NCBI GenBank assembly: GCA_963978895.1 | Contig: OZ022247.1 | Location: 22,793,871-22,857,870 of the forward strand | From: Erpobdella octoculata | Lineage: Eukaryota > Annelida > Clitellata > Hirudinida > Erpobdellidae | Direction: 5' to 3' | Length of the DNA stretch: 64,000 nt | In this document: one piece after another, positions 1 through 12,250 of the stretch | Numbering within the stretch: position 1 is the first letter of the stretch | Layout: each line of letters opens with the position of its first letter | Translations under genes and position numbers: made by a program | Notes under the pieces: generated by a model | The model's input: only the letters and a program-made list of their open reading frames with translations | Told to the model about the DNA's origin: nothing | The model's database searches: none

Positions 1-1891
1 TTGCCATTCTCAGGTTCTCTTCTGCCAGCTGTTTAGCTGCCTCTCTTCTTTTCTTTTCCATATCTCTTTCCATCAGGGCCGCCATCTTGGCCTGGTTAAT
101 GCGCTGGTTGTCCATCTCCTCTTCAAGTCTTTTTTCTGCTTCTCTCAGTCTCTGCAGATGTCAAAAGAGAAAGTAATGATACAGAAGAAATATTTCATAT
201 CGCTGCCCTAAACCACATACAGGGGTTGAGTGTGCATCAAGCTGTATCTTCAGGTTCTCAAAACTTTTTAACAACCAAGGTGTAATTTCAAAAGAAGTGA
301 TTAACACTGTATATGTACATAAAATGATTCAGCTTGCACTGCTGCCACCTTGCACAAGTTTTTACAGCTTGTCCCATTGCTGTTGGTCTTATTTTAAATG
401 ATGAAACATACTTTTTATCTTGAGTAATTATATTGAAAAGTAAGTTTCAACAGCATATCTAAATTAATATTCACCTCAGCTTCTTTCTTTTGAATTTCTT
501 GTTGTCTCCTGATCTCAGCCAGCTGTTCAGGGGTCATGCCCTTCCAACGATCGGGCACAACCCTGTGACCCCCAAAAGCACTCTGGGCTGCAGAGGGGTT
601 TTCAGAAAGAAAATCTCCATAGAGATTGTTAGCAATTTCAGTTCTCTTGTCTTCTTCTTCTTGTCTCTGGCGATACTCGTTGCGTATCGTCTGCTCTCTC
701 AGCTGGTTAAAAACAATTGATTATGTTAATTAATAGGAGAATTTAATTTACTCTATATATGTTAAATTGATTGAATCAGTCAAAATGATTGTATAATGTT
801 TCTTTTTGTATGATCATAGTCAAAACAGTGAGACAAGTGTGCCTACAGATATCCTAGGAAAAGACTTTAGTTTAGATGAATAGAAATAAATTACAGTTCA
901 AAGGTCACCTGAGCCTCGTTGAACCTGGTCGTGGCTTCTGTAATGGCTTTCCTGCAATCCTCCTCCATCTTCTGAAGTTCCATTGCTCTTTGGTCCATTT
1001 CAATCATCTTCAGCCCGTACATGTGGTCTGCCATTTTCTGGTTTTCCTCTGCCTGTTTTCTCTCTCTTGCTTGCTGTTCTGTCCAGTTTTTCATTTGCTC
1101 ATTCTGCTGCTTTTTTCTCATCTGTATTCGTATGTAAATGTTTCAATAAGTTTTTTAATCCATCAGAAGGCAAGATTTGGTATCATGCAATTTTTAAGTA
1201 ATTTTTTTACTCAGCTTTGCATTCGAAAGCAAATTTACAAGTTTGTTTTCTCTTTTGAAGGTTCATTATCAGTGAATGTTTTCGCTAGGGAAAAACTTTT
1301 TAATTTTAAAAATTCCATCGACCTATCACTTCACTGACCTCCTGTGCCAGATCTTCCCCTTCGAACTTCTGCATCCCGGAAAGCGTACACCGAGGGTCGT
1401 TGTCGCTGATCCTGGCAGGCAGTTCCTTCTTGAGGCCCTCGGGGTCGTAAAGATCAAATTCCCTCCTGGTCGAGGCAGACTGGTTATGCTGTCTAAAATC
1501 GTTGAGTGAGTGGTTGAAGCGCTTTCTGTCCTCTTCTGTGCGCTTGTCCATCAGCTGGGCTATCTTGTCGTTGCGTATGGCATCGGATGCTTGAAATTTT
1601 AAAATGAAACGTTAATAAGTTTGTTAATAAAATAGGTAAATAATTTTTATGAGTAATATGACATCAAATTTTAATTTTAAACAATTTCTTACCGAAAGCT
1701 TCTTCTCGCATCTTCTCTGCCAGTTCGATTCGCTTTTTGTCTTCGATCTGCTTTTCTAAGACATGAATGTCAAGGCCTATTTGACGCTCCTTCGCATTAA
1801 ATATCCTGGATTTTCTCTGCTCTTCCTGAAGCCTGCGCCGCTCGATGGCTGCAGCTTCTTTGTAATCCAATGGAACATCTACCTTGTACAT
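1..1891 (-). CDS. RIBC2: RIB43A-like protein with coiled coils (RIBC2-like), 3' part cut by window edge
   Basis: RIB43A proteins lie inside axonemal doublet microtubules and bind the protofilament ribbon. Five coding exons are visible on the minus strand: 1693-1891, 1339-1589, 909-1121, 475-702 and up to 151. All have GT-AG borders and consistent phases. The start is ATG at 1889-1891, giving MYKVDVPLDYKEAAAIERRR; a TTG six bases further out is in frame but is not needed. Family hallmarks follow: KSRIFNAKERQIGLD in exon 1, SDAIRNDKIAQL and FDLYDPEGLKKELPARISD in exon 2, and long Glu/Lys/Arg/Gln-rich coiled coils in exons 3-5. The sequence matches RIBC2 better than RIBC1 as I recall them, but an invertebrate may have one ancestral gene. 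The C-terminus lies beyond base 1. The gene is divergent from IFT88 and probably shares its promoter. Confidence 0.92.
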
Positions 1892-2186
1892 CTCCAAAAA
1901 TCAGACAAGACTATTTCTAATTACCTAATTAGTTAGTCAATAATAGTTATTATTAATGTAATGAGTTAGTTTAATTAGTTAAGGCTGTAGTTTTTAATTT
2001 TAGTTTAACAGTAACTTCTGGGATAGCAATGCATACAAGGTAGGAAAGCTTGTTCGCAAAATAGTTTTTTAATGGCACAAAATAACTGTATCTTGTTTTA
2101 ACATAATGAACAGACAACGTGAAGAAAAAGTGAAAAAGGTACTGCTTATCCGCTCTGAACTGTATTTGTTTATTACACGCTTAAGC

Positions 2187-2200
2187 GTTTCTATAGCAAC
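2187..2200. promoter_or_regulatory. RFX X-box (perfect match) in the shared RIBC2/IFT88 promoter
   Basis: GTTTCTATAGCAAC fits the 14-base X-box consensus RYYNYYATRRNRAC at every position. It lies 296 bp from the RIBC2 ATG and 241 bp upstream of the IFT88 ATG. RFX factors bind such imperfect inverted repeats in promoters of cilia genes, and both flanking genes are ciliary. Binding itself is inferred. Confidence 0.75.
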
Positions 2201-2332
2201 TAACAATCATTTTTTAGTTTGAATTAAATAGATTTACTATAAATTTTTGTAATTTAAAAACATTTTAATAAATTATTGAAATGTTTTTAATTTATTTATT
2301 TAAAATGTTCACTTTTAAACAGTCAAATAGTT

Positions 2333-2346
2333 GTTTCACTAGCAAC
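2333..2346. promoter_or_regulatory. Second, degenerate X-box close to the IFT88 start
   Basis: GTTTCACTAGCAAC keeps both half-sites (GTTTC and AGCAAC) of the first X-box but differs at two central positions. It lies 95 bp before the IFT88 ATG, a usual distance for X-boxes in cilia genes. It could act with the upstream site or be its decayed duplicate. Confidence 0.5.
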
Positions 2347-2440
2347 GCTTGTCGCAAACTGCTCTCCCTGTCTGTCGTGGAATTTGAGTCAATTACGCGT
2401 TACTTATATTAAATAATTCTTGATTTTGGATTTCATTAAA

Positions 2441-5022
2441 ATGAATAAAAACGAGTTTGGAGTGTCAAATGATGATGACCCTTACTCAGACTTCAACGAT
2501 TACAATCCCAACTTTGATCCACAGGTAGAAATTTAATTTTTTTCGTTTGTTGTTTTGTACAACTAGCCATATACTTCTAAATTTTAATGTAAAATACTTA
2601 CATACATTATTTAAAAGCATGGTTATTATAAAATAGATGCAAATTACTGGCAACTCTCTAAAAAATAACAGATGCTGGAAACGGATGCAGCCTTCCAGAC
2701 TGCTGTCCAAAACACGAAAGAGAAGCGTCCACCACCAACAGCTGCCCGTCTGAAAACTGGAGCTGCCGGACTCAAAAAAGGATTCATAGTACCTCCTTCC
2801 TCTATGGGAATGCGCCCCATCACCGGAGCAGCAGATGGTGCCGGTGCAAGGCCAATGACAGCTGTTAAAGCAGCAGGATATAGCTCGAAGGGTGACCATT
2901 CTGACTGTTTGTCTAAAGCACATTACGCTTAGTATTTTATAAATGTTCCGAATTGTTTATTCAGCAAGTGCATTTGACCCAATGAACCAGTCATCGAAAG
3001 GGTCACCGATTGGCTTTGAGCAGAAGAACATGAATATGTGAGTGGAGTTTTGGTTTGTCGTAAAAATTCAATTAAAAATAAAAACTCGTGTAATTCCAGC
3101 TTGTGTCATTTTTTTAAAATATTTAATATCTCAATTTTGCTTTCTCAAATTTTTATAATTATTCAATTCAGACCAGAAGAAAAAGTGAAATCATTAGAGA
3201 AGGCCATCAACAAATTAATTGACGAAAGCTGCCTGGCCAATGCCAGGGGAGAGTATCAAGTGGTCAGTCCGGTTATTGTAATGCTGATTGATTCATCGTC
3301 AGATGTTCAATTGATTGAATGTTATAAATTGAAGGCACTTGAAAGAGCTAAAGAAGCAGAAAGGAAAGAGAAATCATTGATGGACCTCAAGAAGAGACTG
3401 ACCCCAAACAACGAGCAAGTCAACCTTGACCTAAACTATGCGGTGTGTTACGTTTCAAAGTAACGGTCAAAGTGACAATGATAATTTGCATGATTTTGAT
3501 AAAGATGTTGTCAGTGAATGTAATTAATCAGCTTATATAGCATCTGGCTGTTTTACCTGATATATTGTAATTAATCAATTAATTAATCATCATCATTAAT
3601 ACTTTCCAGGTAAGGTTCAACCTGGCCAATCAGCAGGCAGCTAACAACATGGACAACGAAGCCATTGCCACTTATCAATCTTTAGTGAAAAGCAAGGCAT
3701 TCAGTCATTCAGGTGAGTTTATGTTCTGCTCGCATTCTTTCATTTCTTTTCTTTCATTCTAATAATTCATCATTTCAAGGTCGTCTCAAGGTGAACATCG
3801 GTAACATTTATTTCAAACTGAGGAACTTCGAGAAAGCCGTTAAATTCTACAAGATGGCGCTCGACCAGGTGTCACACGAGCACAAAGGCATGAAGTGAGG
3901 AACTGATGCTACTGCCGATGATGATAACAATGAATAAATTTATCTATTTGTGTAATAAAAACAATTTTATTTCATTTTTTTTAGCACCAAGATCAAGTTA
4001 AACATCTGCGCAGCTTACGTCAAGATGAACCTCTTCCAAGATGCAGCCACCGTACTCGAATTCATCATGGACCAGGAGCCCAGCATCAAGACCTCTTTCA
4101 CTTTGACCCTCTGCTACTTCTTGCTGGGCGACGTCGACCTCATGAAGAAGACATTCGAAAGGATGCTTGCCCTCGAGGTTGAAGTCAAAGAAGACGAGAA
4201 ATATGAGGCTAATCCGGTTAGGTCCTCGTAGGTTCTCAAGGATTTTTTGTACCTGTATCATTTATTATTGAGACATAGAGAAAGAAAAAAAAGAGAGAAG
4301 GAGAATGTGTGTGTCTGCGGATGATTTTTTTGTTGCTGATATTTTATGATTGCTAGTGCAGCTGGTTTTAAATTATATCATATATGGAAGTAGTCGTTTG
4401 TTTAATTATCACAGGAGGACAAACAGTACACGATGATACTGGAAGTCATCAGAAATGACTCTCTGAGGCAGATCGAAAAGCAAAAGTTATTTTTTTTTAT
4501 TATTTATAATATTATTTTTATTATTTATAATATAATTATAATAGAAATTGTATTTATAATTTATTAAACAAATATTTCAAATTTGTAACTTTCTTCTCAT
4601 AAGAGCACTCGAGGCTGAGCAATGCATAACCATGGCAACCAAGATAATAGCAGGAGCCATAGATGTCAATTGCTCGGCAGGTTACGATTGGTGCATCAAC
4701 CAGGTCAGAGCCTCCAACTACATGAGCTTGGCCCATGACCTAGATATCGACAAGGCTATTGGCTACCTTAAACAGAAAGATTTCCAACAGGTTTTTACTT
4801 CTGACTAATAAATATTATATATTCCTTAGTCTAATACAATTATCATAATTTATGTTAATACTTTACTATATTGGCCGGTATCATCGCTATCGCTGTAATG
4901 AATATTACAACTTGACAGGCCATAGAAACTTTAAAGTCGTTTGAGAACAAGGACAGCAAAGTGGCGTCTGCAGCAGCCACGAATCTTTCCTTCTTGTACA
5001 ACCTGGTCAGTTTGGTTTTACG

Positions 5023-5084
<62 letters not shown>

Positions 5085-8000
5085 TATGAGTGTATCCATT
5101 GTCTTTAAATACTACTTCATTAGTATTCATTCTATTTAATCCCATTCATTCATTCATATTTATTATTTAAGAATGTTTAATTAATTTTCTCAACAGACAG
5201 AAGAGGTAAATTCATTTGCATATGCTAATGAACTTTGACCTTTCAACTTTTTAACAAAAATATTTCATTTTTCTTATTTTTAGATTGACTTATTTTCAAG
5301 AAAATTTTATTTTTGTATTTATTTGAGTTTTGTTCTATATTTAGAATCATGAATTTCGCTCAAAAAATTTTCATTTCCCAGCACCTATGTGTTGACATTT
5401 TGTGATGAAAATCCAATGCTCGTTTGTATGTATGTATGTATGTATGTATGTATGTATGTATGTATGTATGTATGTATGTGCTAACATCGATTGCGTCATT
5501 ACTGAAGATCTGGTGATGATGTTGATGTTTAGAGATTAAGACTTCAATAAAGAAAAGCTTGTTGAAGCTAAAATGTATGATACTAAATAGCTTATTGATC
5601 ACAATGTTCTTCAGGAAAACCAGTTAAAAATGGCAGACAAGTACGCAGAAGTTGCCCTGCAATCTGACAGGTATAATCCCTCAGGTAAGCATGATAACAA
5701 TTATTGTCATCAAATTATCATCTTCTTCAGTCATCATTATCATCCTGGTTTTAATCATTGTCACTATAATAATACTGGTTAATTATAATAATAACCATTA
5801 AACTTCCCCACTGCTCAGCTCTGGTCAACAAGGGTAACGTATTGTTCAAGAGAGGCGACTACGAGAAAGCAAGAGAGTTCTACATTGAAGCCCTGCAGAA
5901 CGATTCATCGTGTGTTGAAGCTCTTTACAACTTCGGTGAGCCATCCATTGCTCTGTAGAATTATCATTGTCGTGTGTCGATATGATCGTCGTACGACGTT
6001 GTTGAAACTTTGTTTTCGATGTTGTTAATTTGCTATCATTTCCGTTGTCAATGTTGTCATAGTCATATATTAGTATAAGTACTTCAAGGGGGCTTTACAG
6101 AAAAATCGATTGATTATAAAAATGAGTAATCCATCATCATCATAACCATCAAGGTCATCATCATCATCATCATTTATATTGTAGGGTTAACAAACAAAAA
6201 GCTCCATCGCTATGACGACGCTCTGGACAGCTTCATGAAGCTGCACACTATTCTCCGTTCCCATCCTCAGGTTCTCTTCCAACTGGCCGACGTGTATCCT
6301 TTTCATTACGGTGCAGCGATAGATTGCGGTGACGATGATGGTGGCGGGAAAGTGTACTGATAATTACATTATGAAAAAAGACATGGAATATATTGTAAAT
6401 TAATAGTGACATAGTACCGATAATTACATTATTAAAAAATACATGGAATATATTGTAAATTCATAGTGATGATCTTTAACCTCAGTTCATCATAAAGATG
6501 CTCTTTGAAAGGTGACTTGGATGAGGCCAAGGAATGGTAATTGATTGACATTGATTCAGCTTTTCTTAAAAATCAATACTTACAATTCTGACCTACTTTT
6601 GTTTGATAGGTTGATGCATGTCAACAGCATGGTACCCAGTGACCCTGTCGTTATCCAGCGATTGGCTGAAATGTTCGAGGCCGAGGACGACAAAATACAA
6701 GCCGTACATTATTATTCCGAGGTCGGTTAAGTCTCGTTTTATTTTGATTCTAGAAGTCTGCCGATTTCAGCATAACAAAGAAACTTGTCAATATGATGAA
6801 AACATTTCTTAGAAATATCAAAGATTGATTATTTAATAATTATTTTTTTTAAATATGGAAGATTAATGAATAAATAATTATTATTTTAGAAATATTGAAG
6901 ATTGATGAATTAATAATTATAATTATTAAATTTATTATCAGGCTTATAAATTCGACCCGACAAACATTTCAATATTGGAATGGCTCGGTGGTTATTTCGT
7001 CGAGAGTCAAGTGCCGGAGAATGCGATTCAATACTTCGAGAAAGGGGCTTTCCTTCAGTGAGATTGTTTTCAAATCGAAAATTTGATTATTAAAAAGTAG
7101 TATTAAATCTATTTTATTGTATTAAGTTGAGCTAAGTAATTTTTAGATATTTAAAGAAATTAACTATACGTGACTGTAATTTAATTGTTTCCCATAAAAC
7201 CAGGCCAGGTCAAGCAAAATGGCTGCTGATGATAGCCAGCTGTTACAGACGAATCGGCAACTACAATCAAGCCCTGGAATTGTACAAACACGTCAACAGA
7301 AGATTTCCAGACAACATCGAATGTAAGCGAGATCGCAGAATGCAGTCCAAATAAATTATGTTAATTACACCTGCCGGGATTAGTGCCACCCTTATTGCAT
7401 TTTTCTTATTCTTCCTATGAAGGTCTCAAAATCTTAACGAAAATGTGCGTGGACATGAACCTCGACGAAGCTAAAAAGTACACGGACAAGCTGAAGGAGG
7501 CAGAGAAGTCGCACCAACTGAGAGAGGCTTGTCGATTAAAATTCATTCTGGTTTTCTATTGGCAGTCGTGTTTGAGTCGATTAATAATTCTGATTTGTAA
7601 CGAAGAAGTTAAATCACTTCAATAAATAATTACTGCTTTTCTAAGAACTTTAATATGATTTTTGACATATTTAAAATTTTACTTTTTCAATAATAATTTG
7701 GTACGAGAAAAGAGCTAAAAGTCTTTTTTTTTAACATTCAGAGAGCAGCCAGTGGGAGATTAAGAAGCGGAAAAACCCGACTAGAAAATGGAGGTTAGCG
7801 TTTTCAAATGATTTTCCTCAAAGTTTGAAAATAATTAAATTTAGTCTAATTTTAAAAGTAGGTAGTGATTCACGTCAATCTAGCGGTGGGCTCAGTAGAG
7901 GGGCCCATTCACGACAGGGTAGTGCCAATACGAGGGCCAATCACAAAGATCCCAATGGTAAATTCTTGATTCCAATTAATATGCATAATTTCCAATGTGT

Positions 8001-8356
8001 GTATGTATGTATGTATGTATGTATGTATGTATGTATGTATGTATGTATGTATGAATATATAGGTATGTATGTATGTACTGAGGTTATTTTTCGCATAACA
8101 TAGTGGTGGCACTGCAATTGCAAAATGATATGTAACAAATCTACTATTTTTGATGGGCTATCTTTAGTTATAATAATATTTCATGCAAACAGTTATATTA
8201 AGCATATTTTTAATAAAAAAAAATACAGACTCTACTTACACAGACCCTCTTGGACAGCCAATGGAGAGACCAAGAACTGCGGCAAGAAGAAGTGATCGAC
8301 CGGTGACAGACGATTTCGAGGATGAAGAAATTGGGGATGACCTCTTGCCTGATTAG
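2441..8356 (+). CDS. IFT88: Intraflagellar transport protein 88 (IFT-B TPR subunit)
   Basis: IFT88 (Tg737/Polaris) is a TPR scaffold of the IFT-B complex needed to build cilia. I can join 22 exons in phase: 2441-2524, 2672-2891, 2965-3037, 3172-3262, 3335-3442, 3610-3712, 3780-3894, 3985-4216, 4415-4485, 4604-4790, 4919-5005, 5615-5684, 5819-5935, 6185-6293, 6498-6536, 6610-6721, 6942-7057, 7204-7322, 7423-7530, 7746-7793, 7862-7957 and 8229-8356. They total 810 codons; vertebrate forms are slightly longer. Recognisable parts are the N-terminal DDPYSDFNDYNPNFDPQ, the linker RPMTAVKAAG, TPR blocks such as GNIYFKLRNFEKAVKFYKMA, the SAAATNLSFLY stretch, DRYNPSALVNKGN, EWLGGYFVESQ, and the acidic end EEIGDDLLPD. 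The junction of the exons at 7530 and 7746 is the least certain. Introns carry GT and TATG microsatellites. It shares a bidirectional promoter with the RIBC2-like gene. Confidence 0.97.
5021..5083. repeat. (GT)n microsatellite in IFT88 intron
   Basis: An almost pure GT dinucleotide run of about 60 bases, directly after the exon ending at 5005. No coding role. Confidence 0.95.
5424..5479. repeat. (GTAT)n microsatellite in IFT88 intron
   Basis: About 13-14 uninterrupted units of a GTAT tetranucleotide. The same motif recurs in a later intron of this gene at 7996-8053 and in the Helitron region near 19.62 kb. Confidence 0.95.
7996..8053. repeat. (GTAT)n microsatellite in a late IFT88 intron
   Basis: About 13 units of the tetranucleotide seen at 5424-5479, between the exons ending at 7957 and starting at 8229. 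Confidence 0.95.
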
Positions 8357-9400
8357 TGATTGGGCTGAGTACGGTTAAGTTAAATCAGAACACAGTAATA
8401 ACTTTGCAGTCTCGGTCACAATTCTCTCAAAATAATGGTTGTTTTGAGCTTCAAATAAAATAAATATAATCCTGCAAAATTCAACTGACATTGGAAAATT
8501 ATTAGCACCATTCTAGGCTTGTTTGATTTATACACAATAATAAATGAGGTTAAACAATTGTTCAGAGGGACTCCAATTCGGGGACAGAGTGGTATCCTTC
8601 TGACCTTTAAGTGGGCTTTCCTGACGTGGTTTTGGGCCCCCAAAAGATAGAAATTGGGCCACAAAAATGGTCTGTGAAGTGTAAAGTTGATGCTTCAGAG
8701 GTTTGAGTGGGCTCTTTTTATGGATAGGTGGGTTTCCTATGACGATGAAGTGGGACTCCTGTGATGTTTTAGTGGACCCTCTGAAAATTTGTTGGAAAAG
8801 TACTTCCGACTACCTCCTCCCTCCGGTCATCAGATCAGCTTTTTTTAAATAAAAACAGGGTTTCGAGAATTTTTGGAAAACAATACCTCTCACTGGTCCC
8901 AGTCATGCCATCAATTTTTTAGGAAGAAAAATAAGAAAAGGGCTTCAAAATTTTTTGGAAAAGTAACTCCGGCTACCTCCTCCGCCCCCCCTCCCCCTTT
9001 CGGTGGTCATTGGTTTTTTTTTAGAAAAAAATAAATAAAAAGAGGGTTTGAAAACATTCGATTTAAAAAAATGGTGAGCTCTGAAAAGAAGTTCCCCTCC
9101 CCCAAGGTTTTGCTGAAATGACGTCCATGCTTGTTCACCACTATTCACAAGAGCTACATTTCTAACCCCTTTTGTGAATTGGAAAATTCTATAGATATTA
9201 GCTATATTGCTACAAAGAATGATGAAGATCAAAAATATATATAAAAAAATCACGCAGTTCAATTGTTACTGTTTCAAAGACAGTATACCTTACAATTTAA
9301 GGCCTAAATGAAATTGTAATAATGTAGGTAGGGTTAAACTTGAAGTATTGGCAATTTCTGCATTACTATTAAAAAAATGAGCACATCACCTGTTGACGTG
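8357..9400. other. Intergenic DNA downstream of IFT88; no gene seen
   Basis: It contains the IFT88 3' UTR, with a possible AATAAA within 8454-8466, and then AT-rich DNA. From about 8,800 to 9,170 there are degenerate repeated phrases (tacctcctcc, ggtcatcag, runs of T and A) that recur near 14,750-14,900. This shows that the duplication described below begins upstream of its first promoter. No ORF here has a credible protein. Confidence 0.6.
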
Positions 9401-9420
9401 GCAGCATCTTGCCTATAAAA
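9395..9420 (+). promoter_or_regulatory. CRE-like half-site plus TATA box of copy A
   Basis: TGACGTGG (about 9395-9402) and TATAAAA (9414-9420) stand at the same spacing as in copy B (about 15151-15177). The expected start of transcription is about 25-30 bp beyond the TATA, leaving a very short 5' UTR before the ATG at 9463. Confidence 0.6.
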
Positions 9421-10930
9421 TGTCTGCTGTCGCAGGCATTGCTGGTTCCTGTCTGGGCGAGGATGGCGTTGTTACGCCCGTTTGTGGTGGTTCTTCGCTT
9501 GAGCTCCGATGGTGAGTTTGGTTTTTATAGTATTTAAATTTAAACTTATTAAGGGGACTTTCGATTATTTATTTTTGTTTTCGTGTTTATTTCAAGATAA
9601 ATTAGCTAGTCCTCCATCACTTACCTCATGACCTAGTTGTCTATTCTTGTCTTATAATTAATATAATTTCATTTTGTCGTTTGTCCGATGAGTTTAAATT
9701 TTAAAACAATTTAAATTTTAAGGTCTACGTATCCGCGGTCTTTTGTAAATATCTTTTGATTGCTTAAAATATGGTAATTTAAGTTAGTTGCCTTACAATT
9801 AGTTCTTTTGCTTATGAAAACATAAATTAAATGAATAGATTATTTATCATACTCGGCTGACATAACTGATCAAATACCTGCTTTGCTTCTCACATTTTAA
9901 AACCTCTTGCTAGGCTAAATGTAATTGTTCATACGAAGAGCTTTACACTTCGTTTAGATCCTAAAAGGGCAGTTTTCTAAAAATAATAGAAGTTTTTTTG
10001 GGGGGTCCAACAGAATTTTGTCAGTTAAAGTGCACTTTTCTTTGAGAGTTCCTATCACAAGAGACCCAGAATAGTAGTTAAAGCTTTTGGGGAAAAGTCA
10101 ATTGTGTTTATCTAACAGCTGACCTATTGTGTTTATACATTATTGTATTTTAGGGACCCAGCCGATTCTCAGCATTCTTCCTTGGAGCGTGTAGAATCCG
10201 GTCACAACGGCATGTGACATGAAAGCAAACCTGACAATCGGTTTACATAATACGAGAATGAAAAACTCCTCACATACCCCTTTAGCCATCCATTCCTTGA
10301 AAACTCCCTGATTTCGGGCTGCTAAAACTCGAAGCTTTTGACATTAACGATGATTTGTATGCCGGTGAATTTTCCTTTTAGAAAAAAAGCTATCAATACA
10401 AAATAAACCTCACAGAAAAAACAGAAAATCTTAAATGAGTTTGGGATGGTTTCATTCTTATGGCCGGAAAGACTGGACGCATCTCAATCTTAGCACTCTG
10501 CGGAGTGTTTCTTCTGGAGGATTCTACGGGTATACGATGCCTTTATGCCCATCTTGCTTGCCACATTTCAATTCTGATTTTTCTCTGTTACTTCAAATTT
10601 AGAATTTTTGTTCAAGAGTTTTTATTTCTCATTAATTAACTAGGTGGAGAAGTGGAAAATGCACAAGATTTTTTTATCTTGTGTATGTGGAATGTGTGTC
10701 AGATTCAAACATTTCACAACTGTTTTTATATTCAAGTTAAATGACATCTAGAGCTGAAAATGTAATAATTTTTTAGACTGCCTGGTTTTCTGGGTGCTAC
10801 TCGCTGATCATTTACATTGTTTATAGAGAATAAAATTTGACTTTTTTTGAGTAAAAGAAAAAGTACTAACTTCAAGTTAGCAAAGTGTTTTTGATTTTTG
10901 TAGTCTGAGGTTGGCACTTGTCTAAGTTTT
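9414..10930 (+). pseudogene. Decayed copy A of an unrecognised two-exon gene with TATA promoter
   Basis: TATAAAA at 9414-9420 is followed by exon 1 with ATG at 9463, encoding MALLRPFVVVLRLSSD and ending at 9511 before GTGAG in phase 1. Exon 2 starts at 10154 after a TTTTAG acceptor, and its frame (TQPILSILPWSV) continues exon 1 exactly. It is then broken by TAG at the end of that motif and by further frameshifts. The alternative frame gives a 23-residue product ending in TGA. Homologous DNA continues to about 10,930. It matches copy B (15.1-16.9 kb) along its whole length. I do not recognise the protein. The intact promoter, start and donor but broken second exon suggest a recent pseudogene, or a transcribed non-coding RNA. 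Confidence 0.55.
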
Positions 10931-11154
10931 GAGGTATAGGAGTGGGTTTTATGTGTGAGGACCGACCGCTTATCCAGCCAATTTTTCTTGATGGACTCAG
11001 TACTTGCAATAGAGGCCCAAGATCATTTTGCGGGGCTCAGTGTTTGCAATGTGATACCTAAAATTTTAAATTTTTCAAACATTCTTTCCGAAAAACCTGA
11101 TGACTGGGTAGGCACTTTTCCCAAAATTTTTTGACCACCTTTTTTATAAAGCCT

Positions 11155-11278
11155 GATGACAGGATGTTGAGACTGGGAGCGGGAGAGCAAGCGGGAACGT
11201 AAAACCGACCGGGAGCGAGAGAAAAAACGATAGAAAAATCTCTAAAAACTTCGGGCAACGCCGGGTACTCCGTTTGTC
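11155..11278 (+). mobile_element. Degenerate Helitron 3' end with 18-bp-type GGGAGCGA repeats
   Basis: GGGAGCGGGAGAGCAAGCGGGAA-type repeats are followed by a CTCTAAAAA stretch and the hairpin-forming phrase GGGCAACGCCGGGTA. This is the terminal module of the better preserved copies at 20.5 and 21.3 kb. The terminal CTAG is mutated here. Confidence 0.55.
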
Positions 11279-11325
11279 ATTATATAAAAATAACATTATA
11301 ACTTATCAACTGTTTTTGTTTGAAG

Positions 11326-12250
11326 GACCCAACAATCGACACTCCCAGTTCTCTCTTGGGATATGTAAGCCCATCTGGTCAATATTTCTCACAAATCCCA
11401 AGGAAGAAAATCTGACTGTTGGTTTCAATTCTGGGAATGAAAAACTCCTCTCTTAACTCTCCATTTGCAGTTCTATCTCGATACCCCCCAAGTTCAGGGC
11501 CACTGGAGTCCGAAGCTCATCACATTAACCAATGATTTGTATGGCGGTGGATTTTCCAAGCTAGAGATTGTAGCGTTTTAGAAGCCTATAATAATCTCTC
11601 AAAAAAAACTATTACAACTTATCCGTTACAGACATCGTTACTGGACAATACTCCTAAGTTACTATCAAATTACACGAACGTTGCTGTTGTGACAGTAAAA
11701 GTTAAAAGTTAAAGTACATTCATTTTTAGTGCCACTTACAGAACAGACCAGCGGCCACTACCAGGATTTCGACTTTTTACCTTCAAGATTTACTGTCACT
11801 TACCTTAACCATGAATATCTTGATAAAACTACTGTTATATCAAGATATCCATGGCTTAACTATAATCGTTCATAGATATTTTATACTAATACAATATAAG
11901 GTATCTATGCATTTAACACTATCGCTAGTAATGAAAATTCATTAAATAGTGATACGAACTTGAAAAAGTTTGAGATGATTCCACTTCTATGACTGGAAGA
12001 AATGGACGCATCTTAAACTTAGCACTTTGCGGAGTGTCTTCTCTGTATTTAAAATAGAAATTTTCAATATATAGGAGTATTTCATGGGAAAATTCATGGG
12101 CGCACGATAAACACATATTGTACCACTTATGCCAATCCTGATGTCGACCTGTCTCACCTTGTTCAAGCATTTTCTAAGAGTTTTTGATTTCCGCTTAATT
12201 GTTTCAATAAACTGTAAGCAATGGAGCTAACTAGTAAACGTTGAACTTGT
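11326..12250 (+). pseudogene. Decayed copy C of the unrecognised gene family (second exon and 3' region)
   Basis: An acceptor-like GAAG is followed by a frame containing NPKEENLTVGFNSGNEKLLS, broken by an insertion and TAA shortly after. The downstream frame WSPKLITLTNDLYGGGFS matches copy E. The 3' region (about 11,960-12,250) is closely similar to 24,180-24,480. No promoter or first exon is visible just upstream, where the Helitron end lies. It carries one unit of the sequence that is expanded into the 59-bp array in copy E (about 11,635-11,690). Confidence 0.5.

Noticed and set aside
10154..10330. Ornithine decarboxylase antizyme-like gene with programmed frameshift
   Set aside because: A short frame ending in TGA upstream of a second frame suggested it, but the downstream residues do not resemble antizyme and the frame relationship does not fit +1 shifting.
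11925..12170. Minus-strand open frame shared with 24,158-24,385 (MLEQGETGRHQDWHKW start)
   Set aside because: The two are near-identical because the DNA is duplicated. The promoters and splice signals of the family are on the plus strand, and the matching part of copies A and B is broken in this frame.
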